Assembly (NCBI GenBank): GCA_020441545.1
Contig: JAGRLZ010000135.1
Span: forward strand, 1 to 34,223
Source of the DNA: Xanthobacteraceae bacterium
GTDB taxonomy: Bacteria > Pseudomonadota > Alphaproteobacteria > Rhizobiales > Xanthobacteraceae
Length of the DNA: 34,223 nt
Reading direction: 5' to 3'
Shown here: one piece after another, positions 1 to 10,876 of the stretch
Numbering within the stretch: the first letter of the stretch is position 1
Layout of the letters: each line of letters starts with the position of its first letter
Translations under genes and position numbers: made by a program
The notes under the pieces: model-generated
The model's input: only the letters and a program-made list of their open reading frames with translations
Database searches by the model: none
Told to the model about the DNA's origin: nothing

Positions 1-2439
1 GAATTCGGCGCCATCGTGCTGCGCGCCAATCCCGACGGCTCGACGGTGCGGCTGCGCGATGTCGCCCGCATCGAGATCGGCGGCATGGGCTATCAGTTCA
101 CCACCCGCCTCAACGGCAAGCCGACCGCCGGCCTTTCGGTGCTGCTGGCGCCGACCGGCAACGCGCTCGCCACCGCCAGCGCCGTGAAGGCGAAGATGGC
201 GGAACTGTCGAAGTTCTTCCCGGCCAACATCAAATACGAGATTCCCTACGACATCACCCCGGTGGTGAAGGCGTCGATCGAGAAGGTGCTGCATACGCTG
301 CTCGAGGCGGTGGTGCTGGTGTTCCTGGTGATGTTCCTGTTCCTGCAGAACTTCCGCTACACCATCATCCCGACCATCGTGGTGCCTGTGGCGCTGCTCG
401 GCACCTGCGCCACGCTGCTGCTGATGGGCTATTCCATCAACATGCTGACGATGTTCGGCATGGTGCTGGCGATCGGCATCCTGGTCGACGACGCCATCGT
501 CGTGGTCGAGAACGTCGAGCGCATCATGGCGGAGGAAGGGCTGCCGCCGAAGGAAGCCACCCGCAAGGCGATGTCGCAGATCACCGGCGCCATCGTCGGC
601 ATCACCACGGTGCTGGCGGCGGTGTTCGTCCCGATGGCGTTCTTCCCCGGCTCGGTCGGCATCATCTATCGCCAGTTCTCGATCACCATGGTGTCGGCGA
701 TCGGCTTCTCGGCGCTGATGGCGCTGTCGCTGACGCCGGCGCTGTGCGCCACCATGCTGAAGCCGGTGAAGGCCGGCCATGGCCACGCGCGGCGTGGCCT
801 GTTCGGCCTGTTCAACCGCGCGCTCGACCGCACCCGCGACCGCTATGCACGCACCGTGGGCTGGTCGCTGAAGCGCACCGGCCGGCTGATGGCGATCTAT
901 ACGATCCTGCTGGTCGGACTCGGTTGGGCATTCGTGCGGATGCCGGCGGGCTTCCTGCCGATCGACGATCAGGGCTTCATCACCACCGACGTGCAGACGC
1001 CATCGGATTCGTCGTTCTCCCGCACCGAAGCCGCGGTGAAGGCGGTGGAATCCTATCTCGCCGGGCGCGAGGGCATCCAGGACGTCACCTTCCTCACCGG
1101 CTTCAGCTTCCTCGGCCAGGGTGTCAACACCGCGCAAGCCTTCATCACGCTGAAGGACTGGTCCACGCGCGGGCCGAGGGATTCCGCCGCCGCCATCGTC
1201 GACGACATTAACAAGACCATGGCCGGGGTGCGCGACGCCAGGATCTCGGCATTGCAGCCGCCGCCGATCGACAATCTCGGCAACTCGTCGGGCTTCAGCT
1301 TCCGCCTCCAGGATCGCGGGCAAAAGGGTTACGTCGCGCTGCGCGACGCGGCCAACAAGCTGGTCGCCGCCGCCAATGCGAGTGCGGTGCTGCAGAAGGT
1401 CTATATCGAGGGCCTGCCCGAGGCGCCGATCATCAACCTCAATATCGATCGCGAGAAGGCGAGCGCCTTCGGCATCACCTTCGAGGACATCAACAACACC
1501 ATCTCGACCAATCTCGGCTCGAACTACATCAACGATTTCCCCAATCGTGGCCGCATGCAGCGGGTGATCGTGCAGGCGGACTCGCCGGACCGCATGAACC
1601 CCGAGGACATCCTCAATTACAGCGTGCGCAACAGCGCCGGGCGGGTGGTGCCGCTGTCGTCCTTCGCCACCGTGGAATGGGCGCGCGGCCCGACCCAGAT
1701 CGTCGGCTTCAACTACTATCCGTCGGTGCGCATCTCGGGCGAGGCGAAGCCGGGCTTCACCTCGGGCGATGCCATCGCCGAGATGGAGCGGCTGGCGGGG
1801 CAGTTGCCGCGCGGCTTCGGCTACGACTGGACCGGCCAGTCGCTGCAGGAGAAGCTGTCCGGCTCGCAGGCGCCGTTCCTGCTGGCGCTGTCGGTGCTGG
1901 TGGTGTTCCTCTGCCTCGCAGCACTCTACGAAAGCTGGACCATTCCGCTCGCGGTGCTGCTGACCATTCCGCTCGGCCTGTTCGGCGCGGTGCTGGCCTC
2001 GACGCTGCGCGACATGCCGAACGGCGTCTATTTCACCGTCGGCCTCGTCACCATCATCGGGCTCGCGGCCAAGGACGCCATCCTCATCATCGAGTTCGCC
2101 CGCGACCTGCGGACACAGGGCAAGCCGCTGATGGAAGCCACGCTGGAAGCCTGCCGGCTGCGCTTCCGTCCCATCGTCATGACCGGCCTCGCCTTCGTCT
2201 GCGGCGTGCTGCCGATGGTGGTGGCACGCGGCGCCGGCGCGCAGAGCCAGCAGGCGCTCGGCACCGGCGTGATGGGCGGCATGATCGCGGTGGTGATCCT
2301 CGCGCTGCTGCTGGTGCCGGTGTTCTTCGTCTGGATTCAGCGGCTGTTCTCGCGCGCCGCGCGCGAGGAAAGCCGCAAGGTGCCGGCCGGGGAGGTTTAC
2401 GGTCCGCCCGCCCCGGCGCAGACGGTAGCCGCGGAGTAG
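1..2439 (+). CDS. RND-family multidrug efflux transporter, 5'-truncated (AcrB/MexB-like)
   Basis: Inner-membrane proton-driven pump subunit that works with a periplasmic adaptor and an outer-membrane channel. The frame is open from base 1, so the N-terminus lies outside the window; about 812 codons remain of a family length near 1,040. Counting from base 1, the proton-relay pair of TM4 is seen in LVDDAIVVVENVER (D163, D164), followed by the typical TM5-TM6 block ending in SLTPALCATML. The second half has the TM10 lysine in GLAAKDAILIIEFARDL (K691) and ends with several hydrophobic helices and a short polar tail. The large periplasmic porter/docking segments lie between the two blocks. The sequence is of the HAE1 (hydrophobic/amphiphilic) class. 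No outer-membrane channel gene follows; a repeat and a gene on the opposite strand come next. Substrate cannot be told from sequence. Confidence 0.95.
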   Translation, partial: EFGAIVLRANPDGSTVRLRDVARIEIGGMGYQFTTRLNGKPTAGLSVLLAPTGNALATASAVKAKMAELSKFFPANIKYEIPYDITPVVKASIEKVLHTLLEAVVLVFLVMFLFLQNFRYTIIPTIVVPVALLGTCATLLLMGYSINMLTMFGMVLAIGILVDDAIVVVENVERIMAEEGLPPKEATRKAMSQITGAIVGITTVLAAVFVPMAFFPGSVGIIYRQFSITMVSAIGFSALMALSLTPALCATMLKPVKAGHGHARRGLFGLFNRALDRTRDRYARTVGWSLKRTGRLMAIYTILLVGLGWAFVRMPAGFLPIDDQGFITTDVQTPSDSSFSRTEAAVKAVESYLAGREGIQDVTFLTGFSFLGQGVNTAQAFITLKDWSTRGPRDSAAAIVDDINKTMAGVRDARISALQPPPIDNLGNSSGFSFRLQDRGQKGYVALRDAANKLVAAANASAVLQKVYIEGLPEAPIINLNIDREKASAFGITFEDINNTISTNLGSNYINDFPNRGRMQRVIVQADSPDRMNPEDILNYSVRNSAGRVVPLSSFATVEWARGPTQIVGFNYYPSVRISGEAKPGFTSGDAIAEMERLAGQLPRGFGYDWTGQSLQEKLSGSQAPFLLALSVLVVFLCLAALYESWTIPLAVLLTIPLGLFGAVLASTLRDMPNGVYFTVGLVTIIGLAAKDAILIIEFARDLRTQGKPLMEATLEACRLRFRPIVMTGLAFVCGVLPMVVARGAGAQSQQALGTGVMGGMIAVVILALLLVPVFFVWIQRLFSRAAREESRKVPAGEVYGPPAPAQTVAAE

Positions 2440-2452
2440 CATCCGCCCCGTG

Positions 2453-2557
2453 GTCATTCCGGGATGCGCCTTCCTCAGGCGCAGGCCCGGAATCCATATT
2501 CCCCGTCGTGGTCATGGATTCCGGGTTCGCTCGCAAAAGCCCGCACCCCGGAATGAC
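2453..2557. repeat. Intergenic palindromic repeat, copy 1
   Basis: Nested inverted repeat between the RND and suhB-like genes. The outer arms are GTCATTCCGGG (2453-2463) and CCCGGAATGAC (2547-2557). The inner arms are perfect: CCCGGAATCCAT (2486-2497) and ATGGATTCCGGG (2514-2525). The layout matches palindromes common between genes in Bradyrhizobium and Rhodopseudomonas (recalled, not searched). It sits between converging genes and could also act as a bidirectional transcription barrier, but no T-run follows. Confidence 0.75.
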
Positions 2558-2597
2558 ATCCGATCGTCTGGAAATTCGTCGTCGCAGCCGGCGTCGG

Positions 2598-3392
2598 TCA
2601 GGCCGTCAGCGGCCGCAATATCTTCGTCAGCGAGGCATGGATGATCTCGTTGCCGCAGATGACATCGCCGCTGAGAAGCGGATCGCCGGGCGTCTGGATG
2701 TCGCTGACGACGCCGCCGGCCTCGCGGACCAGGATCATGCCGGCCGCCATGTCCCACGGCTTGAGGTTGCGCTCCCAGTAGCCGTCGAGACGGCCGGCCG
2801 CAACGAAGGCGAGATCGAGCGAGGCCGCGCCGAAGCGGCGCAGCCCCGCGACGCGCGGCTGCAATTCCGCCATCTCGCGGCGCGACAGTTCGTGGTCGCC
2901 GCGGCCGATATGCGGCAGTCCGCAGGCGATCACGCAGTCCTTCAATTCCTTGCGCGCGGCGACCCGCAGCCGCTGGTCGTTGAGGAACGCGCCCTTGCCG
3001 CGCTCGGCGATATAGAGTTCGTCGGTCGCCGGATTGTAGATCACGCCGGCCACCACGGTATCCTCGCGCTGGAGCGCGATCGAGATGGCGAATTGCGGGA
3101 TGCCGTGCAGGAAGTTGGTGGTGCCGTCGAGCGGATCGACGATCCAGGTGTGGGATTTGTCCGCGCCTTCGCGACGGCCACCTTCCTCGCCGATGAAGCC
3201 GTAGCCGGGACGCGCCTTGGCCAGGTCGGCATACAGCATCTCCTCGGCGCGCCGGTCGGCGGCGCTGACGAAGTTGGCCGGCCCCTTCAGCGAGACCTGG
3301 AGATTCTCGATCTCGCCGAGGTCGCGGCTGAGGCTGCGGCCGGCGCGGCGCGCGGCCTTGACCATGACGTTGATGAGGGCGGAATGCAGCAT
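2598..3392 (-). CDS. suhB: Inositol monophosphatase family protein (SuhB-like)
   Basis: Mg-dependent phosphatase of the inositol-monophosphatase fold, 264 residues, normal for the family. Metal-binding motifs are intact: GEEGG around E69/E70, DPLDGT (D86, D89) in WIVDPLDGTTNFLHG, and WDMAAG (D214) in the C-terminal half. Family members hydrolyse myo-inositol 1-phosphate or related sugar phosphates. In enterobacteria SuhB also acts on transcription antitermination, but that role cannot be assumed here. It is the last gene of the minus-strand run after the ThiE-like and Sel1 genes, 76 bp downstream of the Sel1 stop. The ATG start places the helix MLHSALINVMVKAARRAG at the N-terminus, as in homologues. 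Confidence 0.93.
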   Translation of the reverse strand: MLHSALINVMVKAARRAGRSLSRDLGEIENLQVSLKGPANFVSAADRRAEEMLYADLAKARPGYGFIGEEGGRREGADKSHTWIVDPLDGTTNFLHGIPQFAISIALQREDTVVAGVIYNPATDELYIAERGKGAFLNDQRLRVAARKELKDCVIACGLPHIGRGDHELSRREMAELQPRVAGLRRFGAASLDLAFVAAGRLDGYWERNLKPWDMAAGMILVREAGGVVSDIQTPGDPLLSGDVICGNEIIHASLTKILRPLTA

Positions 3393-3468
3393 GGCTATCT
3401 CGGCTTCCCGCTGCGGACGGCAGCGGCTGTGGATGGTGGGGTGTGGGTGCCCTGCGGTGCCGCCGCCG

Positions 3469-4821
3469 TCAAGGGCTTGTCGCCTTTGCGCCGGTCAGGG
3501 CGCCGACATCGAGCCATTTGGCGGCGGCGGCATCGACCTTGGCGCGATCCTCGGGGCTGAGCTGCGCCAGCGCCTCGTCCAGCATCAGGTCGCCCTTGCC
3601 GGCGGTCTTGGCGATGACATGCCATTTCAGGCCATCGATCTTGTCGACCGGCACGCTGTCGCCGAGCACCAGCACCCGCGCCAGCCGGTTCTGCGCGATC
3701 GGGTTGTTCTGGCGCGCGGCCTTGCGCAGCAGGGATATCGCGGCGGGACGGTTCCGCGTCGTGCCGGTGCCGTTGAACAGCGCGATGGCATATTCCACTT
3801 CCGCCGCGACATTGCCGGCGACCGCCGCGGCCTGCAAAAGACGCACCGACTTGGCGAGGTCCTTCTCGACGCCGTTGCCCGCCTTGTAGAAGCCCGACAG
3901 CGCGTATTGCGCATCGGCATTGCCGGCGTCGGCCGACTCCCGCAGCAGTTCGGCGGCGCGCTTGACGTCACGCGGCAGCACGTTGCCGTCGAGGTAGAGC
4001 AGCGCGAGATTGTAGGCGGCCTTCGGCTCGCCGAGCTTGGCCGAGGATGCCAGCAGCTTCGCGCCGGCGTCGCGGTCCGGCTCGCCGTTGCGCCCGCTGA
4101 TGTAGAGCATCGCCAGCGCGAACATCGCCTCGCGGTCGCCCAGCGCCACCGCCCGCTTGTACCATTCGATCGCCTTGCCGTAGTCGCGCCTGATGCCCGG
4201 CGTGCTCGAATAGAGTTCGCCCAGCATGGTCATCGCGACCGGGTCGTTCTTCTCGGTGGCGCGGATTTTCGCCAGCTCCAGCGCGGTCCGATAGAAGCCG
4301 CGCTGATAGGCGCCGTAGACCACGTCGATGGCGGGGTCTTCCTTCAGCGCCTGTTCGCGCAGGTCGTCCGGCAAGGTCGTGCCGGGAAATTTCGGGGCCC
4401 CGTGCGTCGGTGCCGGCAGGGTCGCCGCTGGCTTCGATCCGACCGGCTTGGGCGCGACCGGCCTGGCCGGCGCGGCCTTGGCCTCGGGCCTTTCGGCCGG
4501 CTTTGCCGGAGCGTGCGGCTTCGGTTCGGCCGGCTTCGGCGCAATCGGTTTGGGCGCAGTCGGTTTGGACGCGGCCTTGGCGCGCGGCTCCCTGGGCGCG
4601 ACGTGCCGCCGGGGCGGCCCGGATCGGCGCGGCTCCGCCTTCGGCGCCTGCTGCGGCACGATCTGCCGCGGCGCCTCGGCGGGCGGGCTCGGCGGTTGCG
4701 AGGGGATGTCGGCCGGCGGCACGAGCCGCATCTGCGCGGCGGCCGGACCGGCCAGAACGGCGCACCAGGCCAGCAGCGCCACCGGGAAAGACATCGGCCA
4801 GTGAAGGCTTGGATTTGACAT
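3469..4821 (-). CDS. Exported Sel1/TPR-repeat protein with proline-alanine-rich linker
   Basis: 450-residue protein. The start chosen is the ATG that begins MSNPSLHWPMSFPVALLAW, giving a signal peptide whose hydrophobic core ends at AGPAAAQ. A more upstream start would overlap the ThiE-like gene and bury the signal. Residues about 30-165 are a low-complexity linker rich in Pro, Ala and Lys with repeated KP steps. The C-terminal part is a run of Sel1-like alpha-alpha repeats, for example AMTMLGELYSSTPGIRRDYG, AMFALAMLYISGRNGEPDRD, AAYNLALLYLDGNVLPRDV and AQYALSGFYKAGNGVEKDL. Sel1 repeats are protein-interaction scaffolds, often tied to envelope processes or exopolysaccharide. The linker suggests the repeats are held away from the membrane or cell wall. 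Partner unknown. It lies 35 bp downstream of the ThiE-like gene and is probably cotranscribed with it. Confidence 0.88.
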   Translation of the reverse strand: MSNPSLHWPMSFPVALLAWCAVLAGPAAAQMRLVPPADIPSQPPSPPAEAPRQIVPQQAPKAEPRRSGPPRRHVAPREPRAKAASKPTAPKPIAPKPAEPKPHAPAKPAERPEAKAAPARPVAPKPVGSKPAATLPAPTHGAPKFPGTTLPDDLREQALKEDPAIDVVYGAYQRGFYRTALELAKIRATEKNDPVAMTMLGELYSSTPGIRRDYGKAIEWYKRAVALGDREAMFALAMLYISGRNGEPDRDAGAKLLASSAKLGEPKAAYNLALLYLDGNVLPRDVKRAAELLRESADAGNADAQYALSGFYKAGNGVEKDLAKSVRLLQAAAVAGNVAAEVEYAIALFNGTGTTRNRPAAISLLRKAARQNNPIAQNRLARVLVLGDSVPVDKIDGLKWHVIAKTAGKGDLMLDEALAQLSPEDRAKVDAAAAKWLDVGALTGAKATSP

Positions 4822-4856
4822 TCGCTGTTCGAAACTCGTGGCCGGCGCGGCGCGGT

Positions 4857-5507
4857 TCACGTCCGCTGCGCCGGCTTGATCGCATCCTGCACAGCCGCGA
4901 GCGCCGCGGCCGGCCCCGCTTGATCGGCCCAAATCATGTCATCGACAAGGACAAAATCCGCGCCCGCGGCGACGAAAAGCTCCGCCTCGTCCCGGTTCGC
5001 GGCATAGCCGACACACGGCGGCTCGAACAATTCCGCCCACCATTGCAGCCGCTCGGCGACAGCTTCCACGGACGGCCGCTGGCCGCGCGCATCCGGCTCG
5101 CCGAACAGCACGTAATCGGCGCCGGCTTCGCCCGCGATCATGGCATCGTGACGGCTGGCCAGCCCGCCGACACCGACGATCCGCTCCGGCTTGAGATGCG
5201 GCAGCGCCGCCTGCATCGCCCTGATGCCGGCGAGATGCGCACCATCCGCGCCGCCGCGCGCCACCAGATCGTCGTGACCGTCGAGCAGCAGCGCCGCGCC
5301 GGCGCCCTGGACCACCGGCGCCAGCGCTTTCACGCGCGTCACCAGCGTGCGCGGATCGCTCGGCGACAGCCGTAAGAGCACCGCGGCGACGTCGGCGGCG
5401 GCCAGCGCCGCGGCGAGCACGGCCCGGACCGGCGCCGCATCGTCGATCACGGGCGTTGCAAGGTAGAGGCGCGGCACAGGGCGCGGGGGAACGGATTTTG
5501 CGGGCAT
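4857..5507 (-). CDS. Thiamine-phosphate-synthase-like TIM-barrel protein
   Basis: 216 residues, ThiE/TenI-like fold. The start is the ATG opening [20 protein letters not shown]; the frame stays open further upstream but that extension is Arg/Pro-rich and lacks family character. Recognisable barrel strands are LYLATPV at the start, [46 protein letters not shown] and a terminal GADFVLVDD. True ThiE enzymes carry a Gly-Pro-x-x-x-Thr segment that binds pyrophosphate after the GADY strand. Here that region reads [12 protein letters not shown], and the late glycine-rich phosphate loop is also altered. I therefore call it ThiE-like and do not assume thiamine phosphate synthase activity. It follows rpoD by 113 bp on the same strand and precedes the Sel1 gene. 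Confidence 0.82.
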   Translation of the reverse strand: MPAKSVPPRPVPRLYLATPVIDDAAPVRAVLAAALAAADVAAVLLRLSPSDPRTLVTRVKALAPVVQGAGAALLLDGHDDLVARGGADGAHLAGIRAMQAALPHLKPERIVGVGGLASRHDAMIAGEAGADYVLFGEPDARGQRPSVEAVAERLQWWAELFEPPCVGYAANRDEAELFVAAGADFVLVDDMIWADQAGPAAALAAVQDAIKPAQRT

Positions 5508-5620
5508 CTGCGGTTTGGGGATCGATGGCGGGAATGGCGCGGGCGGATCGCGCGCGGCGGCCCGCAACGTCTCACCTCCGACGGGGCTGCGCCTGCGCCA
5601 AGACTGCGGCGCAGCGCGTC

Positions 5621-7744
<2,124 letters not shown>

Positions 7745-8106
7745 TCAATGCTCCTGAAACGCACTCACGCCCTGAGTGGCATCCTTGCATCCGCGCGGTG
7801 CCGGCTCCGACCGTCCCTCGACGCATGGGCTTGCGCTCATGAAGGAAACGCCGGAACCGCCACCCTGGATGCAGACGCGGAAAAGGCGGCGCCCAATTTC
7901 GCCACCCCGAATCCGCTTTGCCGATGTTCAACTCTGGCGGGACAGTGCGCCAAAGCCGTTAAGTCTCGATTAACCCTGTAAGTCCCGATTAACCTTGTTC
8001 TTGCCGCCAAACCCGTTCTTGCAGCCAAACTCATGGCTTGGCGAGTCTTTTCGCGAATCCGGCCGCCTCCCGCAATCGGGCCCGGCGCCGCCGGCAGCCG
8101 GTTCCC
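7745..8106. other. rpoD upstream / dnaG-rpoD intergenic region (362 bp)
   Basis: No gene is supported here. Near rpoD there is an AGGAG ribosome binding site. Farther out, two imperfect tandem duplications lie back to back: a 19-bp unit (7961-7979 and 7980-7998, two mismatches) and an 18-bp unit (7997-8014 and 8015-8032, two mismatches). The first carries TTAA-N7-TTAAC. No T-rich terminator is visible after the dnaG stop, so dnaG transcripts could read into rpoD. Confidence 0.7.
7959..7993. promoter_or_regulatory. Tandem CtrA-type binding sites upstream of rpoD
   Basis: GTTAAGTCTCGATTAACC (7958-7975) contains TTAA-N7-TTAAC, the full consensus known for the alphaproteobacterial cell-cycle regulator CtrA. 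Because both ends are GTTAA/TTAAC it reads as a full site on both strands. The second copy of the 19-bp duplication gives GTAA-N7-TTAAC (7978-7993), one base off. The sites lie about 220 bp upstream of the rpoD start. CtrA binding is inferred from the motif only. Confidence 0.5.
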
Positions 8107-10092
8107 TCACATGCTGCGCTGGAACCTGCCGGAGGATTCGCCAAATCCCTCGATCAGCGCCTCGGTGCCGCCGGCCTCGGCGAGCCGGTCCTTCACGTCG
8201 CGCAGCCACGCATAATTGGCCTCGCTGGCGTCCTCGCCCAGGGCCAACTCGGCATCCTTCAATTCCCTAAGTAATGAGTGCCATTGCCGATGCAAGACAA
8301 CAAGCTGGCGCCAGGTGGAAAGAACGTCCTCGTGCCCGGCCTCGGGCCGTGCCGCCCATACCGCGCCGGTCGTGATCGCCCGCTCAACACGTTGAATCTG
8401 CTCATCATATCCGGATTTCGCCAGCCAGTCGCGGATCCGGACGCGCTCGACCGCGGCATCGTCCGCCGGACCGTAATGGGCGAAGGCCGCGAGGGTGCCG
8501 GCACGCAGCCGATGCGCCTCCGGATGCGCCAGTTCGAGCGCCGCCACCTCCTCCAGGTGATCGTGCAGCAGCCACGGGTGATTGAGCAGGGTCTGCAGGA
8601 TCAGCGCCTCGCGACGCGACATCACGCTGCGCTGGCCACGCATCAGGGGGCTGGCCGCGAGATGGGGGCTGGCGACCTGATACGGTCCGCGCCCGACGGC
8701 CCGACCCGCCGCGCCGGGCTGTGGACGGCCGCCGCCGGGGAAGCCGCCGCGCCCGGGCGGATAGCCGCCGCGCGGCGGAAAGCGGCGGGGTGATTCGCTT
8801 TGGCCCCGGCCATAGCCGGAGGCCGGCGCGAAGGCCAGGCGCAGCCGCTCGGCGAGGTCCTGCCGGTAGTAACGGCGCACCACTTCGTCACGGATGCCAC
8901 CGGTGAGGTCGCCGATCCGGGCTTCCAGCGCCGCGCGCCGCTCCGGCGTCGCGAACGAGCCGCCCTCGATCTCGCGCGACCAGATCACCTCGGCAAGGCC
9001 ACGGGCCGAACCGATCACCTCCTCGATTGCGCCCCGGCCGCCAATCCGCGCCAGATCGTCGGGATCCTGCCCCTCGGGCAGCATGGCGAAGCGCAGGCTC
9101 TTGCCGGGCCGCAGATGCGGCAGCGCCAGGTCGGCGGCGCGCCATGCCGCCTTCTGCCCGGCGCGGTCACCGTCGAAGCACAGGATCGGCTCGTCAGTCA
9201 TCTTCCACAACAGCGCAAGCTGATCCTCGGTCAGCGCGGTGCCGAGCGGCGCCACCGCGGCCGGATAGCCCGCCCCGACCATGGCGATGACATCGACATA
9301 GCCCTCGACCACCACCACCGGCGCCCCGTCATAGGCGGCCTTGCGCGCGGTCGCGCCGTTGTAGAGATTGCCGCCCTTGTGAAACAGCGGCGTCTCCGGC
9401 GAATTGAGATATTTCGCCGGCACGTCCTTCTCCAGCGCCCGGCCGCCGAAGGCGATGACGCGGCCACGCAGGTCGGTGATCGGAAACATCACCCGGTCGC
9501 GGAAGCGATCATACGGCACCGGGATGTCCTCACCGCCGATCAGCAGCCCGCACTCCACCATGTCGTCCACCGGCACGCCCTGCGCGCCGAGATGTTCCTT
9601 CAGCGCGAAGCGCTCCGCCGGCGCATAGCCGAGACGAAACTGCAACTGCGTCTGCGGCGTGAGGCTGCGGTCGGCAAGATAGCCGCGCGCTTTCGCACCC
9701 GCACGGGACGCCAGCGTGTCGGCGAAGAACCTCGCCGCCAGCTCCATGACGTCGTGCAGCGTCTTGCGGCGCTGCTCGTGACGGGCGGCATCCGGCGTCG
9801 CGGCCGGCAGCGGCAAGCCGGCCATCGACGCGCAGCGTTCCACCGCCTCGACGAAGGAGACCCCCTCGGTTTCCATCAGGAAGTCGAAGATATTGCCGTG
9901 CCTGCCGGTGGAGAAGTCGTGATAGAACTGCTTCTGGTCGTTCACCGTGAAAGACGGCGTCTTTTCCTGCTGGAATGGCGACAGGCCCTTCCATTCCCGC
10001 CCCGCTCTCTTCAGCTTGACACGCTTGCCGACGACTTCCGAGACCGGAAGCCGCGCGCGCAGCTCTTCGAGGAATTGCGGGGTGAAACGCAT
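8107..10092 (-). CDS. dnaG: DNA primase
   Basis: Synthesises RNA primers for replication; 661 residues from the chosen start. The ATG opening MRFTPQFLEELRARLPVSEV is preferred because it has GAAAGG upstream and matches the N-terminal helix of homologues; two in-frame ATGs farther upstream add only a weak leader. Domain order: N-terminal zinc-ribbon-like domain (1-95), RNA polymerase core with TOPRIM (about 240-345) and C-terminal DnaB-interaction region, linked by a Gly/Arg/Pro-rich stretch near residue 425-470. TOPRIM residues are present: EGYVD (E263), DGDRAG (D307, D309) and DPDD (D343, D345). The CHC2 zinc ligands are all missing (LSPFQQ and HDFSTG in place of CPFH and CxxC; positions 38, 41, 59 and 62 are S, Q, D, T). 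Divergent from the isochorismatase gene with a 133-bp gap. Confidence 0.97.
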   Translation of the reverse strand: MRFTPQFLEELRARLPVSEVVGKRVKLKRAGREWKGLSPFQQEKTPSFTVNDQKQFYHDFSTGRHGNIFDFLMETEGVSFVEAVERCASMAGLPLPAATPDAARHEQRRKTLHDVMELAARFFADTLASRAGAKARGYLADRSLTPQTQLQFRLGYAPAERFALKEHLGAQGVPVDDMVECGLLIGGEDIPVPYDRFRDRVMFPITDLRGRVIAFGGRALEKDVPAKYLNSPETPLFHKGGNLYNGATARKAAYDGAPVVVVEGYVDVIAMVGAGYPAAVAPLGTALTEDQLALLWKMTDEPILCFDGDRAGQKAAWRAADLALPHLRPGKSLRFAMLPEGQDPDDLARIGGRGAIEEVIGSARGLAEVIWSREIEGGSFATPERRAALEARIGDLTGGIRDEVVRRYYRQDLAERLRLAFAPASGYGRGQSESPRRFPPRGGYPPGRGGFPGGGRPQPGAAGRAVGRGPYQVASPHLAASPLMRGQRSVMSRREALILQTLLNHPWLLHDHLEEVAALELAHPEAHRLRAGTLAAFAHYGPADDAAVERVRIRDWLAKSGYDEQIQRVERAITTGAVWAARPEAGHEDVLSTWRQLVVLHRQWHSLLRELKDAELALGEDASEANYAWLRDVKDRLAEAGGTEALIEGFGESSGRFQRSM

Positions 10093-10225
10093 CTGGGCCT
10101 TTCGTCGATCGGCCATCAATATAGGCTCGTTGCCGCCCGCGCCCAACCGCCGCCCGATTGTCCCGGATATTCACAGGCTTTATGTAGAGCCGCGCTCCCG
10201 AAACCGCCTCCGACCGAACCTTGCC

Positions 10226-10849
10226 ATGCCCCCTGCCCCGAAATCCCTGCTGCAACTCGCCGGCGCGCCGCTCGCGCCCGGTCCGCTGAACCGATCCGTG
10301 CTGGTGCTGATCGATGCCCAGCTCGAATACGTCAACGGCAGGCTCCCGCTCGACCGCGTCGATGCCGCGATCGCCGAGGCCGCGTTCCTGCTGGCGGTGG
10401 CGCGCAAGGTCGCCATGCCGGTGTTCCATATCATGCATCACGCCCCCGCCGGCGCGGCGCTGTTCGCCGAAGACAGCCCGACGATCGAGATCGTGCCGCA
10501 GCTCGCGCCCGGGGCCGGCGAGATCGTGCTGCGCAAGCGCCTGCCCAACGCCTTCGCCGGCACCGACCTGCACGCGCTGATCCAGAGCAGCGGCCGAAGC
10601 GAGATCATCTTCGCCGGCTTCATGACGCATATGTGCGTCTCCGCCAGCGCCCGCGCCGCGCTCGACCTCGACTACCGCTCCACCGTGGTCGCCGGCGCGT
10701 GCGCGACCCGCGACCTGCCCGACCCGCTCGGCGGCGTGATTCCGGCGAGCGTGGTGCATCGCACCGCGCTGTCCGAACTGGCCGACCGCTTCGCCGTCGT
10801 GGTCAAGGACACCGCCGCGCTGATCCCGGCCGCGCAAAGACCGGCGTGA
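10226..10849 (+). CDS. Isochorismatase-family cysteine hydrolase
   Basis: 207 residues. The ATG opening MPPAPKSLLQLAGAPLAPG is used because upstream codons in the frame are antisense to dnaG. The catalytic triad of the family is visible: Asp30 in VLVLIDAQLEY, Lys104 in VLRKRLPNAFAGTDL, and Cys137 in AGFMTHMCVSASARAALDL. The cis-peptide preceding Cys is supported by the GFMTHMC context. Family members hydrolyse amides or vinyl ethers (nicotinamide, N-carbamoylsarcosine, isochorismate); which applies cannot be told. It is followed after 27 bp by an N-formylglutamate amidohydrolase-type gene, so the pair could act on small amides together. This is inference from neighbourhood only. Confidence 0.92.
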   Translation: MPPAPKSLLQLAGAPLAPGPLNRSVLVLIDAQLEYVNGRLPLDRVDAAIAEAAFLLAVARKVAMPVFHIMHHAPAGAALFAEDSPTIEIVPQLAPGAGEIVLRKRLPNAFAGTDLHALIQSSGRSEIIFAGFMTHMCVSASARAALDLDYRSTVVAGACATRDLPDPLGGVIPASVVHRTALSELADRFAVVVKDTAALIPAAQRPA

Positions 10850-10876
10850 ACGGAATATTTCCGCCCTCGGTCCGTC

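Noticed and set aside
1677..3560. Long plus-strand frame spanning the RND gene end, the repeat and suhB
   Set aside because: It crosses a palindromic repeat and lies out of frame with RND and antisense to suhB; no family features.
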